A stretch of 64,000 bases of DNA from Solimonas terrae (GCF_011067135.1 NZ_JAAMOW010000010.1:124001-188000), one strand, 5' to 3'. Numbered from the stretch's first letter, positions 41,174 through 50,813 are shown. Made by a program: numbers and translations. Notes: generated by a model not told the origin, from the letters alone.

Positions 41174-42745
41174 ATGAACATACATTCCGACAAGATCCTC
41201 ATCCTCGATTTCGGTTCGCAGCTGACGCAGCTGATCGCGCGTCGCGTCCGCGAGCTCGGCGTGTACTGCGAGCTGCATCCCTGGGACAGCAGCGATGACC
41301 TGATCCGCGAATTCGCGCCCAGGGGCGTGATCCTGTCCGGCAGCCCCGAGTCGGTGGCGGAAGCCGGCTCGCCGCGTGTGCCGGCGGCGGTCTGGGAACT
41401 GGGCGTGCCGGTACTAGGCATCTGCTACGGCATGCAGGTGATGGCGCATCACTTCGGCGGCGCCGTCGAACCGCACGACCAGAAGGAATTCGGCTATGCC
41501 GAAATTCGCGCGCGCGGTCACTCGAAGCTGCTGCGCGACATCGAGGATCGCGTCAACGACGAAGGTCACGGCCTGCTCGACGTCTGGATGAGCCACGGCG
41601 ATCGCGTCGTCAGATTGCCGGACGGTTTCAAGTGCATCGCGAGCACGCCGGACCTGCCGCTGGCCGGCATGGCGGATGAAGCGCGCGGCTATTACGGCCT
41701 GCAGTTCCACGCCGAGGTCACGCACACCAGGCAGGGCGCGCGCATCTATTCGCGCTTCGTGCACGAGATCTGCGGCTGCGGCGATGCCTGGAAACCGGAC
41801 AGCATCATCGACGACGCGATCGCCCGCGTGCGCGAACAGGTCGGTGACGGCCACGTCCTGCTCGGCCTGTCGGGCGGCGTCGATTCATCGGTGGTCGCCG
41901 CGCTGCTGCACAAGGCGATCGGCCCGCAGCTGACCTGCGTGTTCGTCGACCACGGCCTGCTGCGCCATCACGAAGGCGATCAGGTCATGAAGATCTTCGC
42001 CGACCATCTCGGCGTGAAGGTCATTCGCGTCAACGCCGAGCAGCGTTTCCTGTCGGCGCTCCAGGGTGTCAGCGATCCGGAAGCCAAGCGCAAGGTCATC
42101 GGCAAGCTGTTCGTCGATGTCTTCGATGAAGAGTCCGCGAAGATCGACAACGTGCAGTTCCTTGCGCAGGGCACGATCTATCCGGACGTGATCGAATCGG
42201 CTGGCAGCAAGACCGGCAAGGCGCACGTCATCAAGAGCCATCACAACGTCGGCGGCCTGCCGGCGCACATGAAGCTCAAGCTGGTCGAACCGCTGCGCGA
42301 ACTGTTCAAGGACGAAGTGCGCCGCATCGGTGTCGAGCTCGGCCTGCCGCGCGAGATGGTCTACCGCCATCCGTTCCCGGGACCGGGTCTGGGCGTGCGT
42401 ATTCTTGGCGAAGTGACCAAGCAGGCCGCCGACACGCTGCGTCTTGCCGACCACATCTTCATCGAGGAACTGCGCAAAAGCGGCTGGTACGACAAGACCA
42501 GCCAGGCTTTCGCGGTGTTCCTGCCGGTGAAGAGCGTCGGCGTGACCGGCGACGGCCGTCGTTACGAACCGGTCATCGCCCTGCGCGCGGTCGAGACCAT
42601 CGACTTCATGACCGCGCACTGGGCGCATCTGCCGTACGAGCTGCTCGACGTCTGTTCGCGCCGCATCGTCAATGAAATCGCCGGCGTCTCGCGCGTGGTC
42701 TACGACGTCTCCGGCAAACCGCCCGCGACGATCGAGTGGGAGTAA
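41174..42745 (+). CDS. guaA: GMP synthase (glutamine-hydrolysing)
   Basis: GuaA aminates XMP to GMP using glutamine and ATP. The 523-residue product has the N-terminal class-I glutaminase ([35 protein letters not shown] with the catalytic Cys, [10 protein letters not shown] with the His/Glu), the ATP-pyrophosphatase domain ([20 protein letters not shown]) and the C-terminal dimerisation domain ([24 protein letters not shown] end). Length is typical. Downstream is a tandem repeat instead of a terminator. Confidence 0.97.
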   Translation: MNIHSDKILILDFGSQLTQLIARRVRELGVYCELHPWDSSDDLIREFAPRGVILSGSPESVAEAGSPRVPAAVWELGVPVLGICYGMQVMAHHFGGAVEPHDQKEFGYAEIRARGHSKLLRDIEDRVNDEGHGLLDVWMSHGDRVVRLPDGFKCIASTPDLPLAGMADEARGYYGLQFHAEVTHTRQGARIYSRFVHEICGCGDAWKPDSIIDDAIARVREQVGDGHVLLGLSGGVDSSVVAALLHKAIGPQLTCVFVDHGLLRHHEGDQVMKIFADHLGVKVIRVNAEQRFLSALQGVSDPEAKRKVIGKLFVDVFDEESAKIDNVQFLAQGTIYPDVIESAGSKTGKAHVIKSHHNVGGLPAHMKLKLVEPLRELFKDEVRRIGVELGLPREMVYRHPFPGPGLGVRILGEVTKQAADTLRLADHIFIEELRKSGWYDKTSQAFAVFLPVKSVGVTGDGRRYEPVIALRAVETIDFMTAHWAHLPYELLDVCSRRIVNEIAGVSRVVYDVSGKPPATIEWE

Positions 42746-42754
42746 CAGCCCGAG

Positions 42755-43008
42755 CAGCGTGGAGGGGCCCCACGGAGTGGGGATCCAGCGTCGCGAGGGC
42801 TGTATCAGGAGACGCGGGTCGGTTCCGTGACCGTCACGAATGGTCCGGCCGTCAGCGTGGAGGGCCCACGGAGTGGGGATCCAGCGTCGTGAGGGCTGTA
42901 TCAGGAGACGCGGGTCGGTTCCGTGACCGTCACGAATGGCCCGGCCGTCAGCGTGGAGGGCCCACGGAGTGGGGGTCCAGCGTCGCGAGGGCTGTATCAG
43001 GAGACGCG
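42755..43008. repeat. Tandem repeat of 96-98 bp, about 2.6 copies
   Basis: Copies begin with CAGCGTGGAGGG at 42755, 42853 and 42949; spacings are 98 and 96 bp (copy 1 has two extra bases) and the third copy breaks off near 43008 at GAGACGCG. Copies differ by only a few substitutions. Each contains a short hairpin, CCCAC-GGA-GTGGG. This repeat fills most of the 383 bp between guaA and the next gene (42746-43128); the remainder has no recognisable feature. Confidence 0.9.
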
Positions 43009-43128
43009 CCTCGAGCCGCGTGATCCCGCGCCGGGCTTCGACCCGCATCGGCCGATGGCGTCCGCGGTCCGGACGCGGCAATCTGATGACATCGCCCGAC
43101 CCGGGTTTCGTGGCGCACGCCGATCCCG

Positions 43129-43737
43129 ATGCTGCAGGTCTTCATCACCGCGTTGTCGTGCACCGCGATCGAGTTCTTCGAGACGCTGGCGATCGCCTAT
43201 GCGCTGGCACGAGCCGGGTATCGGCGGGAGGCCATCTTCGGCACGCTGCTCGGCCAGTCGCTGATCGTCGTGACCGCGCTGCTGTCGCCGTGGCCCGCCG
43301 CGTTCGTACCGCTGCCGTGGCTGCGCGCGCTGGCCGCGCTGCTGTTGCTGGGCACCGGCGCCTACTGGAGCTGGAAGTCGTGGCGGCGACTGCGCGCGCG
43401 GCAACGCCCGCGCTGGGTCGAGCAGCCGCTGGACAAGATCGGCGTGACCGCCGTGGCGAGTGACCGCATTTCGCCGTTCGTGCTGCTGGTCATGGCCAAG
43501 AGTTCGGCGGTCGAAGCGCTGGAGGTCCTGATCGTCGTTGCGCCGCTGGCACTGGCCGCGCACGCCTGGCCAGCGGCGCTGAGCGGCATGCTGCTCGCCG
43601 TACTCATGGTCGGCGCGCTTGCCGTGTTGCTGCACGGACGGCTCAAGGCCATTCCCGAAGTTCGCCTGAAGCTTGCGACCGGCGTGCTGCTGATGCTGAT
43701 CGGCCTGTGGTGGCTGGTCGAACTCGTGGCAGCCTGA
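43129..43737 (+). CDS. Six-helix membrane protein (COG4280-like)
   Basis: A 202-residue integral membrane protein with about six hydrophobic helices and a two-fold internal similarity. Each half contains an acidic intramembrane motif: ALSCTAIEFFETLAIAYALA in the first and AKSSAVEALEVLIVVAPLAL in the second, each followed by a Gly/Leu-rich helix. Such inverted or repeated halves with buried Glu suggest a transporter. I place it near COG4280 membrane proteins from memory; function unknown. Convergent with the FMN reductase, 6 bp apart. Confidence 0.72.
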   Translation: MLQVFITALSCTAIEFFETLAIAYALARAGYRREAIFGTLLGQSLIVVTALLSPWPAAFVPLPWLRALAALLLLGTGAYWSWKSWRRLRARQRPRWVEQPLDKIGVTAVASDRISPFVLLVMAKSSAVEALEVLIVVAPLALAAHAWPAALSGMLLAVLMVGALAVLLHGRLKAIPEVRLKLATGVLLMLIGLWWLVELVAA

Positions 43738-43743
43738 TCGGCT

Positions 43744-44334
43744 TCAGTACGGTGGCGCCTTGCGTGCGCGCTGCGCCTTGGCTGCTTCGGTCCACCACGA
43801 CAGATCGTCGGCGAAACGTCCGAACGCCTTCTGCAGCGATTCGCCGGGCTTGCCGATCGGCGCGGCGTTCTCATCGAGCGTCTGCGATATCGGTCCGACC
43901 GCGAGCGTGCTGGAAATCACCACCATGCCCATTTCCGACAACGTGCCGTGCCACGCAGTGCCCGAGCGCACGCCGGAGAAGCGGCCAGCCGAATAGCTCG
44001 CGATCGCGGCCGGACGCCAGAACCATTCTTCGAGAAAATGATCGGTGAGGTTCTTCAGGCCGGGCTGCATGCCCCAGTTGTATTCGCCGGTCACGAACAC
44101 GAACGCGTCGGCTGCCTTGATCTTGCCAGCGAGCGTTGCCATTGCCGCAGGGGCGGTGCCCGGCGCGTGCTCCTTGTACATGCGATCCAGCATCGGCAGA
44201 CCGACGGCCTTGGCGTCAATCAGTTCGGCGTCCGCGCCACGCGCCTGCAGCCCGGCGACGATGAAGTCCGCGAGCCGGATGCCCATGCGGTCCGACCGAT
44301 ACGAGCCGTAGAAAACGAGAATCCGGTCTGCCAT
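43744..44334 (-). CDS. NADPH-dependent FMN reductase family protein
   Basis: A 196-residue flavodoxin-fold oxidoreductase. The N-terminal FMN phosphate loop is ILVFYGSYRSDRMGIRLADF; FVTGEYNWGMQPGLKNLTDH matches the (T/P)EYN(W/G)...P..LKN.D motif, and SGVRSGTAWHGTLSEMGM the next conserved loop. Likely reduces flavins, quinones or azo compounds using NAD(P)H. Single gene. Confidence 0.88.
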   Translation of the reverse strand: MADRILVFYGSYRSDRMGIRLADFIVAGLQARGADAELIDAKAVGLPMLDRMYKEHAPGTAPAAMATLAGKIKAADAFVFVTGEYNWGMQPGLKNLTDHFLEEWFWRPAAIASYSAGRFSGVRSGTAWHGTLSEMGMVVISSTLAVGPISQTLDENAAPIGKPGESLQKAFGRFADDLSWWTEAAKAQRARKAPPY

Positions 44335-44390
44335 CGTTCGCTCCAGTTCAGGGTGTCGACGATACGGGATCGCGTCGGCATTCGCGCGGC

Positions 44391-46607
44391 CTACGGCAGC
44401 TGATCGGCGCTGACCCCGGCCGGCAGATTGGCGCCGTCGCGCACGTACAGCGGCAGCTGCGCGAGCGGCACGAGCGCCAGGAACGTGCGCGGGCCGTCGA
44501 TCGTGTTGCCGTTCCAGAAATTGTGCCAGCGGCCGGCCGGCAGATAGATGCGGCGCGTCGTGATGCCGGTTTCCGAGGCCAGGCTGGTGACCGGCGCGAC
44601 CAGCAGATCGGGGCCGAACAGGTACTCGTCCGTGGTCGCCACCGCCTGCGCATCATCCGGGCAGGAAAACGGCAGCGGCCGCACGATCGGCAGGCCGGCA
44701 TCGACCGCCTGTTTCGCGGCAGCGGCGATGTACGGCACGAGGCGATCGTGCAGGGTCGCGTAACGACGGTAGACGCGCACCGCATTGTCGCTGACCCACC
44801 ACGGCGGCACGTCGGTCTGCATGACCGGCGACAGTGCGCCGAGTTCGAGCCAGCGGATGTAGGTCGGCTCGTCCGGCGGCAGCAGCGGAATGCCGCCGGC
44901 CGATTCGCCCTGGTCCTGGCGCACGCCGGCATAGCCGCCGATGTCGCCACCGACGAACGGGAAGCCGCTCGCGGCCATCGACAGCAGACCGCGCAGCACC
45001 TGCGTCAGCCCCAGATCGCCGAGCAGGCTGGTGTTGTCGGCTTCCCAATGGGCGCTCCAGCGCGCCGAACCGTTCCAGCCGCCACGCGAGAAGATCGCGA
45101 AGTCGCCGTTCGGGCGTTCGCTCTGGAACGCGTCGAAGATCGCATGCTGATAATGATCGACGTAGGCATTGTGATTGAGCCGGTTCGGCAGACCGTTGGC
45201 CCAGACCGAGTCGTCCGACAGGTCCTCCTCGCCGCGGTCGACCTTGACGCCGTCGACGCCGCGACGGATCAGCCTGCGCAGACCGTCTTCCCACCACGCC
45301 GCAGCGTCCGGGTTCGTGAAGTCGAGATGCGGATCGATGCCGCGCGTCGGGTAGTAGGTGGCGTCGTTGCCGTCGGCGCGTGTGCCGGTCACGACCCAGC
45401 CCCTGGCGCTGGCTTCGTCGAAGTACGGGCCGCTGACGAACGGTGACAGCCAGACCATGAAGCGCACGCCCTTGTCGTGCACCTCCTTGATCAGGGCATC
45501 CGGATCGGCGAAGCGTGCGGGATCGAAGTCGAAACTGCCCTTGCCGGCGTCCCAGGGATTGTCGAGCCAGACCGCGCCCAGCGGAATGCCGCGGCTCTGC
45601 ATGCCGTCGACCAGCGCGCGCACGGAATCGGTGCTGGTGTCGCTGTCCTGCCAGACCATCGGCCGCCACATCCAGTCCGGCGGCGTCCATTGCGGGCGAC
45701 CGGTGATGGCGGTCCGCGCCGCCAGCATCTGCGTCGGCGTGCCGCGATACCAGGATAGTTCCAGCGCATTGTTTTCGATCGTCACGCGACCGGCATCGCT
45801 GCGCTGGTTGATCCTGGCGAACACGATCTCGCCGCGGGCGTCGGAGTCCGATGCCAGGCCCCAGCCGCAGGGGCACCAGAAAAAGCTGCTGGCGATCTCG
45901 TTGGTCGAGCCCTCGCGATTGGCGCCGCTGCCATGGCTGATCCACAACGGCAGCGCCGTGCGGCGCAGGTCGACACTGGAAAAACGCTGGCCGCCGCCGA
46001 AATAGTGCTCGCTGCTTGGACTCGCCCAGGCCGTCGACACCGCACTGGCGGCGGCGGCTGGCGCGAAGTGCATGCGCAGCGATCCGTCGCTGGCGAACTG
46101 CACGCGCAGCGTCGCACCGAGGCCGTCGTCGGTGGCGACATCGATCGTCGCCGTATCGCCGTCGAGCTGCACGGCGCTGGCGCCGGTGGCGTAGTGCCAT
46201 TGATCGGCACTCAGGTAGGCGTAGGGTGCGTAGCTGACGGTCGGCAGGCCCGGATAGGCCTTGTCGATGCCGTCCTGGCGGTCGTTGTACTGCGCGTAGT
46301 CCGGATTGGTCTGCGAGCGTGTGCCGTTGTCGCGTGCGTCTTCGACCAGCGTCGTGCCGTCGGCCAGTGCCCAGCGCGCATGCCAGTCGTTGCGATCAAG
46401 CAGGAGCCGGGTTTCGCCGTCGCTGATGACGAACTGGCTGTCGCTCTGCTGCAGACCCAGCAGTTTGCCCGCGCCTCCATCACCGCTGCCGCCGTTGCCG
46501 CCATTGCTGCCGCTGTCCGCGCTGGAGCCGCTGCCTCCGCAGGCGGCGAGCGTCAGCAGCACGAGGAGCAGGGCGGTGCCGGTGTACGGCCTGAGGCGAT
46601 CCATCAT
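44391..46607 (-). CDS. Lipoprotein glycoside hydrolase, family GH31
   Basis: A 738-residue GH31 enzyme (alpha-glucosidase/xylosidase-type) anchored as a lipoprotein: signal peptide with lipobox LAAC (Cys23) followed by a Gly/Ser-rich linker (24-47). The catalytic barrel has the nucleophile D457 in DGVKVDRGEED, the acid/base D524 in HWEADNTSLLGD, WLDNPWDAG and GFPFVGGDIGGYAG. So it probably trims alpha-linked sugars outside the inner membrane. The ATG overlaps the stop of the upstream PHP lipoprotein gene (ATGA), so both are made together. Substrate linkage not decided. Confidence 0.9.
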   Translation of the reverse strand: MMDRLRPYTGTALLLVLLTLAACGGSGSSADSGSNGGNGGSGDGGAGKLLGLQQSDSQFVISDGETRLLLDRNDWHARWALADGTTLVEDARDNGTRSQTNPDYAQYNDRQDGIDKAYPGLPTVSYAPYAYLSADQWHYATGASAVQLDGDTATIDVATDDGLGATLRVQFASDGSLRMHFAPAAAASAVSTAWASPSSEHYFGGGQRFSSVDLRRTALPLWISHGSGANREGSTNEIASSFFWCPCGWGLASDSDARGEIVFARINQRSDAGRVTIENNALELSWYRGTPTQMLAARTAITGRPQWTPPDWMWRPMVWQDSDTSTDSVRALVDGMQSRGIPLGAVWLDNPWDAGKGSFDFDPARFADPDALIKEVHDKGVRFMVWLSPFVSGPYFDEASARGWVVTGTRADGNDATYYPTRGIDPHLDFTNPDAAAWWEDGLRRLIRRGVDGVKVDRGEEDLSDDSVWANGLPNRLNHNAYVDHYQHAIFDAFQSERPNGDFAIFSRGGWNGSARWSAHWEADNTSLLGDLGLTQVLRGLLSMAASGFPFVGGDIGGYAGVRQDQGESAGGIPLLPPDEPTYIRWLELGALSPVMQTDVPPWWVSDNAVRVYRRYATLHDRLVPYIAAAAKQAVDAGLPIVRPLPFSCPDDAQAVATTDEYLFGPDLLVAPVTSLASETGITTRRIYLPAGRWHNFWNGNTIDGPRTFLALVPLAQLPLYVRDGANLPAGVSADQLP

Positions 46608-49315
46608 CGGGCGAGATCCAGGAGGAAGATTTGTTGTGTGCGGTCGCGCTGGATGCGCTGCGCGTTGCGCGTGCTGCTGAAGACGAGCAGGCCGCCGCTG
46701 GTCGCCGGCCAGGTGTTGATGCCGGGTGACAGCAGCAGTTGATCGGCGCCCCAGCCGCCTGAATCGAGGCGCGAGCTCATCACCCGCCAGCGCCAGTCGG
46801 CGGCGCGCGAGTCGTACCAGACGGCGCGGACGCGGCCGTCCGCGTCGACGCCCAGGCGCGGGTACTGGCTCATCGCCTGTGGCTGCGGTGCGACCGTGAG
46901 CGGTGCATCGAAGCTCGCGCCGCCGTCGGCCGAGCGCGCGCTCTGGATCGACAGATTGGCGCCGGACGACTGCAGGGTCTTGCTGTCCCATGCGGCGACC
47001 AGGGTGCCGTCGTCGGCGAACGCAAGGCTCGGATGGCGATCGGCGTGATCGGCGGCGCCCAGTGTTTGCATGGCGCTCCAGGCATCGGCATCGGCGGCGC
47101 GCGTGCGCACCTCGATCTGCCAGTTGTCCGGATCGCTGCCATCGCCGCTGCCGGTGGCGCCGGTCCACAGCGGGTCCGGATCATCGCGGTTGTCCTGCCA
47201 GGCGACGGCGATGCGGCCATCAGGCGCGGTTGCCAGCGCTGGCCAGACCGAGGCCGGATCGCGCGGGCTGCGCGCATCGAGCGGATTGCCGGCGCTGATG
47301 GTCTTGCCGTCGCGCGAAAGGTCTTGCGGCGTCGCATCGCGGCCGAGAATCTGCACGTAGACATCGAACGGCTCGCCGGCCGTGATCTCCTGCCAGGCGA
47401 TCACCGGCCGGCCGTCGCCGTCGAGCGTCAGCGCCGGGTGCTCGGCGCGGCCGTCGATCGCGCGGATCGTCTGCAGCGGCTGCCAGCTGGCGCCGCCGTC
47501 GCCGGAGTGGCGCAGCACGATCTGCGGACGATGCGGCGCTTCGCCGGCCGACTCGTCCTGCCAGACCACATCGACATCGTCGCCCCTGGCGGCGACGCGG
47601 GCGAAGCGCGCGGTCGTCGAATCACCGCTGATCACGCGCGGCGCGGCGTACCAGTTTCCCTTCGCGTCGCGCGCGCGATAGACGATGCGGCTCGCAGTGT
47701 GGTCGTGGGTCTCCAGCACGACATGCGCGATGCCGTTCGAGATCGCGACATCGGCGAAGCCGGCGTAGCGGTCGCGCGCGCCGGCCACCCATTGCGCGCC
47801 GTCGGCGTCGCCGAGTGCGGCCGGCAAGGCCTGCTCGGCTTGCGGCGTCGCCAGCTCCGGACCGATGAAGATCGGCGAGTCGATCGCGCGCAGCTGATCG
47901 AGCAGCTTCAGCTGTGCGGTCAGCCCGTCGATGCTGGTCAGGTCGCTGGTGTCGATGCCGGCGATCAGGCCGGGACCACGCACTTCGGCGCGCAGCCAGC
48001 CCGGCGTATCGGGCGCGCTGTAGTCGATGTCGAAGCTTTGGTCGATCCTGGTCGGCGTGAACCGCTGCAGCGGTCCGGCGCTGCGGCCGGGTGCTGCGTA
48101 CAACGTGACGGTGTCGCCGATGCCCTGCTGCACGCGCAGGCGCAGACGCACGGTGCTGCCGGCCGGCACCGTCAGCTCGTCGCCACCGATCGCCTCGTAG
48201 ATGCCATCGCCGTCCGCGTCCGCTGCGAGCGTGACGACCGGCGACAGTGCATCCGGCGCGATGCCGACGTGGCCGCGATGCAGGCCGTCGAGGATGCCGC
48301 GCGCGCTGGCGGCTGCGGCGTAGACGCGGGTATTCGGTGTGCCCGGTCCGCCGATCGCCCACAGCTCGATGAAGTGGTCGTCGCTGGCACCGGCGATGCC
48401 GAAGCGGAAGCCGGCGTTCCAGCGGTTCTCGCAATAGTCCAGTTCGCGGTCCGGACTGCTGGCGCGGTTCCAGGCCTCGACCAGATCCATGCCCTGCGCG
48501 TTGGCGCGTGCATTGGGCGTACCGTCGTCGTTCATCTCGCCGTCGTCCGGATGCGCCGTGACCCAGACTGCGTCCTGACTGTGCGCATCCCAGATCGATT
48601 GCTGCAGGTTGTAGAACTCCGGCGCGCCGTCCGGGTTGGCGCCCTGCACGATGCTGTCGACCGCGCCCTGCACGGTTGCATGCGGACTGCCGTTGGCTTC
48701 CTCGCCGGGCAGCAGGATCAGCTTCGACGACTGCCACAGCGGGTCGTATTGCTGGTCGTAAGTGCGGTGATCGGTCAGCGCCATGAAATCCAGGCCGACG
48801 CGCTCGGCCTCGCCGATCTGTGCGCTGACCGGGTTGTTGCCGGGCGCCGCCTGGCTGATCAGCTGGCGCGGCAGGCTGCCGTCCGAGGAGTGATCGTCGT
48901 GCACATGCAGATCGCCTTTCAGCCAGACGCCGCTGGGCGCCGCCGCCGCCGGTGCCACGAAATGCGCGACCACCTGCCGGTCGCCGTCCATCGTCAGCAC
49001 GCAGTCGTCCGGGCCGCTGCAGGCGCCGCTCCAGTGATCGAACTGCGCGTCACCGGCGGCGGTCGCGAACAGCGTGACGCTGCTGCCGGGCGCGAACGAT
49101 GCCGAGCAGCTTGGTCCACAGTCGATGCCGGCTGTCGACGAGTGCACGTCGCCGTCGCCGTCGAGCGTGACGCCGAGGTGGTACGGGTCCGATCCGGCGC
49201 TGCCATCAGTGCCCGAAGGCGAGCGTCCGCAGGCCGCGAGCGCTGCCAGCAAGGCCAGGACGATGGCGGTTCCATCGCTGCGAAACGGCAGACATCTGCC
49301 GGCGGTGATCGACAT
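46604..49315 (-). CDS. Lipoprotein with PHP-type metallohydrolase (CehA-like) and BNR-like repeats
   Basis: A 903-residue lipoprotein: signal peptide with lipobox LAAC (Cys29). Residues ~45-110 resemble the bacterial repeat with paired cysteines (GIDCGPSCSASFAPGSSVTL, FDHWSGACSG). A PHP/CehA-like metallophosphoesterase domain follows (~115-330): LKGDLHVHDDHSSDGS, FMALTDHRTYD, LLPGEEANGS, VWVTAHPDDGE, the His/Asp metal-binding blocks. The C-terminal ~400 residues carry sialidase-like blocks (VVWQDESAGE, VIAWQEITAG, VAWQDNRDDPD, AVWYDSRAADW). Start 49315 gives the clean signal. Coupled to the GH31 lipoprotein; probable extracytoplasmic degradation of a decorated glycan (inference). Confidence 0.82.
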   Translation of the reverse strand: MSITAGRCLPFRSDGTAIVLALLAALAACGRSPSGTDGSAGSDPYHLGVTLDGDGDVHSSTAGIDCGPSCSASFAPGSSVTLFATAAGDAQFDHWSGACSGPDDCVLTMDGDRQVVAHFVAPAAAAPSGVWLKGDLHVHDDHSSDGSLPRQLISQAAPGNNPVSAQIGEAERVGLDFMALTDHRTYDQQYDPLWQSSKLILLPGEEANGSPHATVQGAVDSIVQGANPDGAPEFYNLQQSIWDAHSQDAVWVTAHPDDGEMNDDGTPNARANAQGMDLVEAWNRASSPDRELDYCENRWNAGFRFGIAGASDDHFIELWAIGGPGTPNTRVYAAAASARGILDGLHRGHVGIAPDALSPVVTLAADADGDGIYEAIGGDELTVPAGSTVRLRLRVQQGIGDTVTLYAAPGRSAGPLQRFTPTRIDQSFDIDYSAPDTPGWLRAEVRGPGLIAGIDTSDLTSIDGLTAQLKLLDQLRAIDSPIFIGPELATPQAEQALPAALGDADGAQWVAGARDRYAGFADVAISNGIAHVVLETHDHTASRIVYRARDAKGNWYAAPRVISGDSTTARFARVAARGDDVDVVWQDESAGEAPHRPQIVLRHSGDGGASWQPLQTIRAIDGRAEHPALTLDGDGRPVIAWQEITAGEPFDVYVQILGRDATPQDLSRDGKTISAGNPLDARSPRDPASVWPALATAPDGRIAVAWQDNRDDPDPLWTGATGSGDGSDPDNWQIEVRTRAADADAWSAMQTLGAADHADRHPSLAFADDGTLVAAWDSKTLQSSGANLSIQSARSADGGASFDAPLTVAPQPQAMSQYPRLGVDADGRVRAVWYDSRAADWRWRVMSSRLDSGGWGADQLLLSPGINTWPATSGGLLVFSSTRNAQRIQRDRTQQIFLLDLAR

Positions 49316-49442
49316 CTCGGCTATCCCCGGTAGCGGTCGGGCCGGGCCGCTGACGCAGACCGGCCAAACCACTCAAGCTAGAGCGGCAAGGCGTCAATTC
49401 GGTGACGAAAGGCCGTTCGGGCGACGGTCGTGCGCTAGGAAA

Positions 49443-49477
49443 ATCAGATCAAGGCGCCGGCGCATCCCGCCGGCGCC
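49443..49477 (-). terminator. Probable terminator after tadA
   Basis: On the minus strand a 10-bp perfect stem (GGCGCCGGCG at 49477-49468 and CGCCGGCGCC at 49462-49453, loop of five) is followed by TTGATCTGATTTT, a broken T-tract. It lies about 50 bp beyond the tadA stop. Confidence 0.5.
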
Positions 49478-49525
49478 CGCCCGCCGCGGGATCATGCGTG
49501 CCCGGCTCGCCGGCGTGGTCCGCTT

Positions 49526-50020
49526 CTACGGGTGGGACGTTTTGCCCTTGCGCACCGCTGCGCGGCGTTCGCGGAAGAAGCTGCGCAGCAACTCGCCGCA
49601 GGCCTCGCCGCAGACGCCACCCTGCCAGTCGGGCCGATGATTGAGACGCGGTGTCGCGATCACGTCGTACAGCGAGTGCACGGCGCCGGCTTTCGGATCG
49701 CTGGCGCCGAACACCAGCCGGCCGATGCGCGCGTGCACGATCGCACCGGCGCACATCACGCAGGGTTCCAGCGTCACGTACAGGGTCGCACCCGTCAGCC
49801 GGTAGTTGCCGAGCCGGCGCGCGGCGTCGCGCATCGCCAGCATTTCGGCGTGGGCGCTGGGATCGCGGTCCGCGATCGGCCGGTTCCAGCCTTCGCCGAT
49901 GATGCGGTCGTGCTGCACGACGACGGCGCCGACCGGTACCTCGCCGGCCTGCTGCGCGCGTCTTGCGAGCAGCAGCGCGTGGCGCATGAAGACTTCGTCG
50001 CGTGCGGCCGGATCGACCAT
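49526..50020 (-). CDS. tadA: tRNA-specific adenosine deaminase
   Basis: TadA converts A34 to inosine in tRNA-Arg(ACG). The 164-residue product has the cytidine-deaminase-fold zinc site: SAHAEMLAMRDAAR (HAE) and LEPCVMCAGAIVHARIGRL (PCXXC), with VPVGAVVV before it and FGASDPKAGAV after. Start 50020 puts MVDPAARDEVFMRHAL at the N terminus. It follows the ankyrin gene by 10 bp on the same strand. The last residues are basic (FFRERRAAVRKGKTSHP). Confidence 0.94.
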   Translation of the reverse strand: MVDPAARDEVFMRHALLLARRAQQAGEVPVGAVVVQHDRIIGEGWNRPIADRDPSAHAEMLAMRDAARRLGNYRLTGATLYVTLEPCVMCAGAIVHARIGRLVFGASDPKAGAVHSLYDVIATPRLNHRPDWQGGVCGEACGELLRSFFRERRAAVRKGKTSHP

Positions 50021-50030
50021 GGCGCGCGGC

Positions 50031-50693
50031 TCAGTGCTCCGCGAGTTCGAGCAGCGCGGCGGTGCCGAGGTGACCACGCTCGCGGGCGATCTCGGCGGCA
50101 CTCTTGCCGTCTTCGGTACGCGCATTGCGATCGACGCCGCGCGCCATCAGCAATTTGACCAGGCCGTCGAAACCGCGCGATGCCGCCAGATGCAGTGCGG
50201 TCACGTCCGTGCCGCCGACGTGATGGACGTCGGCGCCGAGCGCGATCAGCAAGGGCGCGAGGCTTTCGCCGGCGGCGCCGGCGATCGCCGCGTGCATCGG
50301 CGTATTCGCCATCGGATTGGTCGACCTGGCGTCGAGCGATGCGCCGAGGCCGATCAAGATCAGCGTCGTGTGCTTTGCGCCGAGAAAGGCCGCCAGGTGC
50401 AGCGGCGTCCAGCCGTCGACGCTGTGCGACTGCAGCGCCGCCGGATCGGCAAGCGCGAGTTCGGCGACGCGGCGGGCATCGTCCGAGGCGGCCGCCTCGA
50501 ACAGATCGAGCGGCCGGAATCCCGCGAGCAGCGCCGCGATGTCCGGCGCGCCGTTGTACAGCGCGAACAGCAGCGGCGACAGACCGCCGGGCAGGGGATC
50601 GGTCGCCTGCGAGGCGTCGCGCTCCAGCGCTGACTGCGCAGCAGCGAGATCACGGTTCTGGATGGCCAGCATCAGCGGGCGCACGGCGCTCAT
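50031..50693 (-). CDS. Ankyrin repeat protein
   Basis: A 220-residue cytosolic protein of about five to six ankyrin repeats, with clear ones at DGWTPLHLAAFLGAKHTTLILI, TPMHAAIAGAAGESLAPLLIALGADV, DVTALHLAASRGFDGLVKLLMARG and DGKSAAEIARERGHLGTAALLE. No signal peptide or other domain. Ankyrin repeats bind protein partners; the partner is unknown. It forms an operon with tadA. Confidence 0.88.
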   Translation of the reverse strand: MSAVRPLMLAIQNRDLAAAQSALERDASQATDPLPGGLSPLLFALYNGAPDIAALLAGFRPLDLFEAAASDDARRVAELALADPAALQSHSVDGWTPLHLAAFLGAKHTTLILIGLGASLDARSTNPMANTPMHAAIAGAAGESLAPLLIALGADVHHVGGTDVTALHLAASRGFDGLVKLLMARGVDRNARTEDGKSAAEIARERGHLGTAALLELAEH

Positions 50694-50773
50694 CGAAAAT
50701 CCTCGGCAGGGCGGAACGGACGCGCAGCCTAGCGACGAATGCGCCCCGGCTCAATTGCCCGTCCCCGCAGCGT

Positions 50774-50802
50774 TTGACGCTGTCCGGGGCGCTGACTATC
50801 AT
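50774..50802 (+). promoter_or_regulatory. Sigma-70 promoter of tRNA-Val
   Basis: TTGACG (50774-50779), exactly 17 bp, TATCAT (50797-50802): 5/6 matches at each hexamer. The predicted start lies 5-6 bp before the tRNA 5' end, and the GC-rich stretch TCCGCCCCCTC after the -10 is a stringent-type discriminator. The -35 sits in the loop region of a hairpin (CCCCGCAGCG/CGCTGTCCGGGG). Confidence 0.8.
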
Positions 50803-50813
50803 TCCGCCCCCTC

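Noticed and set aside
42755-43008. Possible CRISPR array
   Set aside because: The repeated units are directly joined with no variable spacers, about 97 bp long, and no cas genes are nearby.
41885-43081. 398-codon minus-strand open frame with internal protein repeats
   Set aside because: It is antisense to guaA, and its repeats only reflect the DNA tandem repeat.
46608-47168. Upstream extension of the GH31 gene
   Set aside because: It overlaps the PHP lipoprotein in another frame; the lipobox signal peptide fixes the start at 46607.
47033-49333. 766-codon plus-strand open frame
   Set aside because: Antisense to the PHP lipoprotein gene, which has a signal peptide, lipobox and metal-binding motifs.
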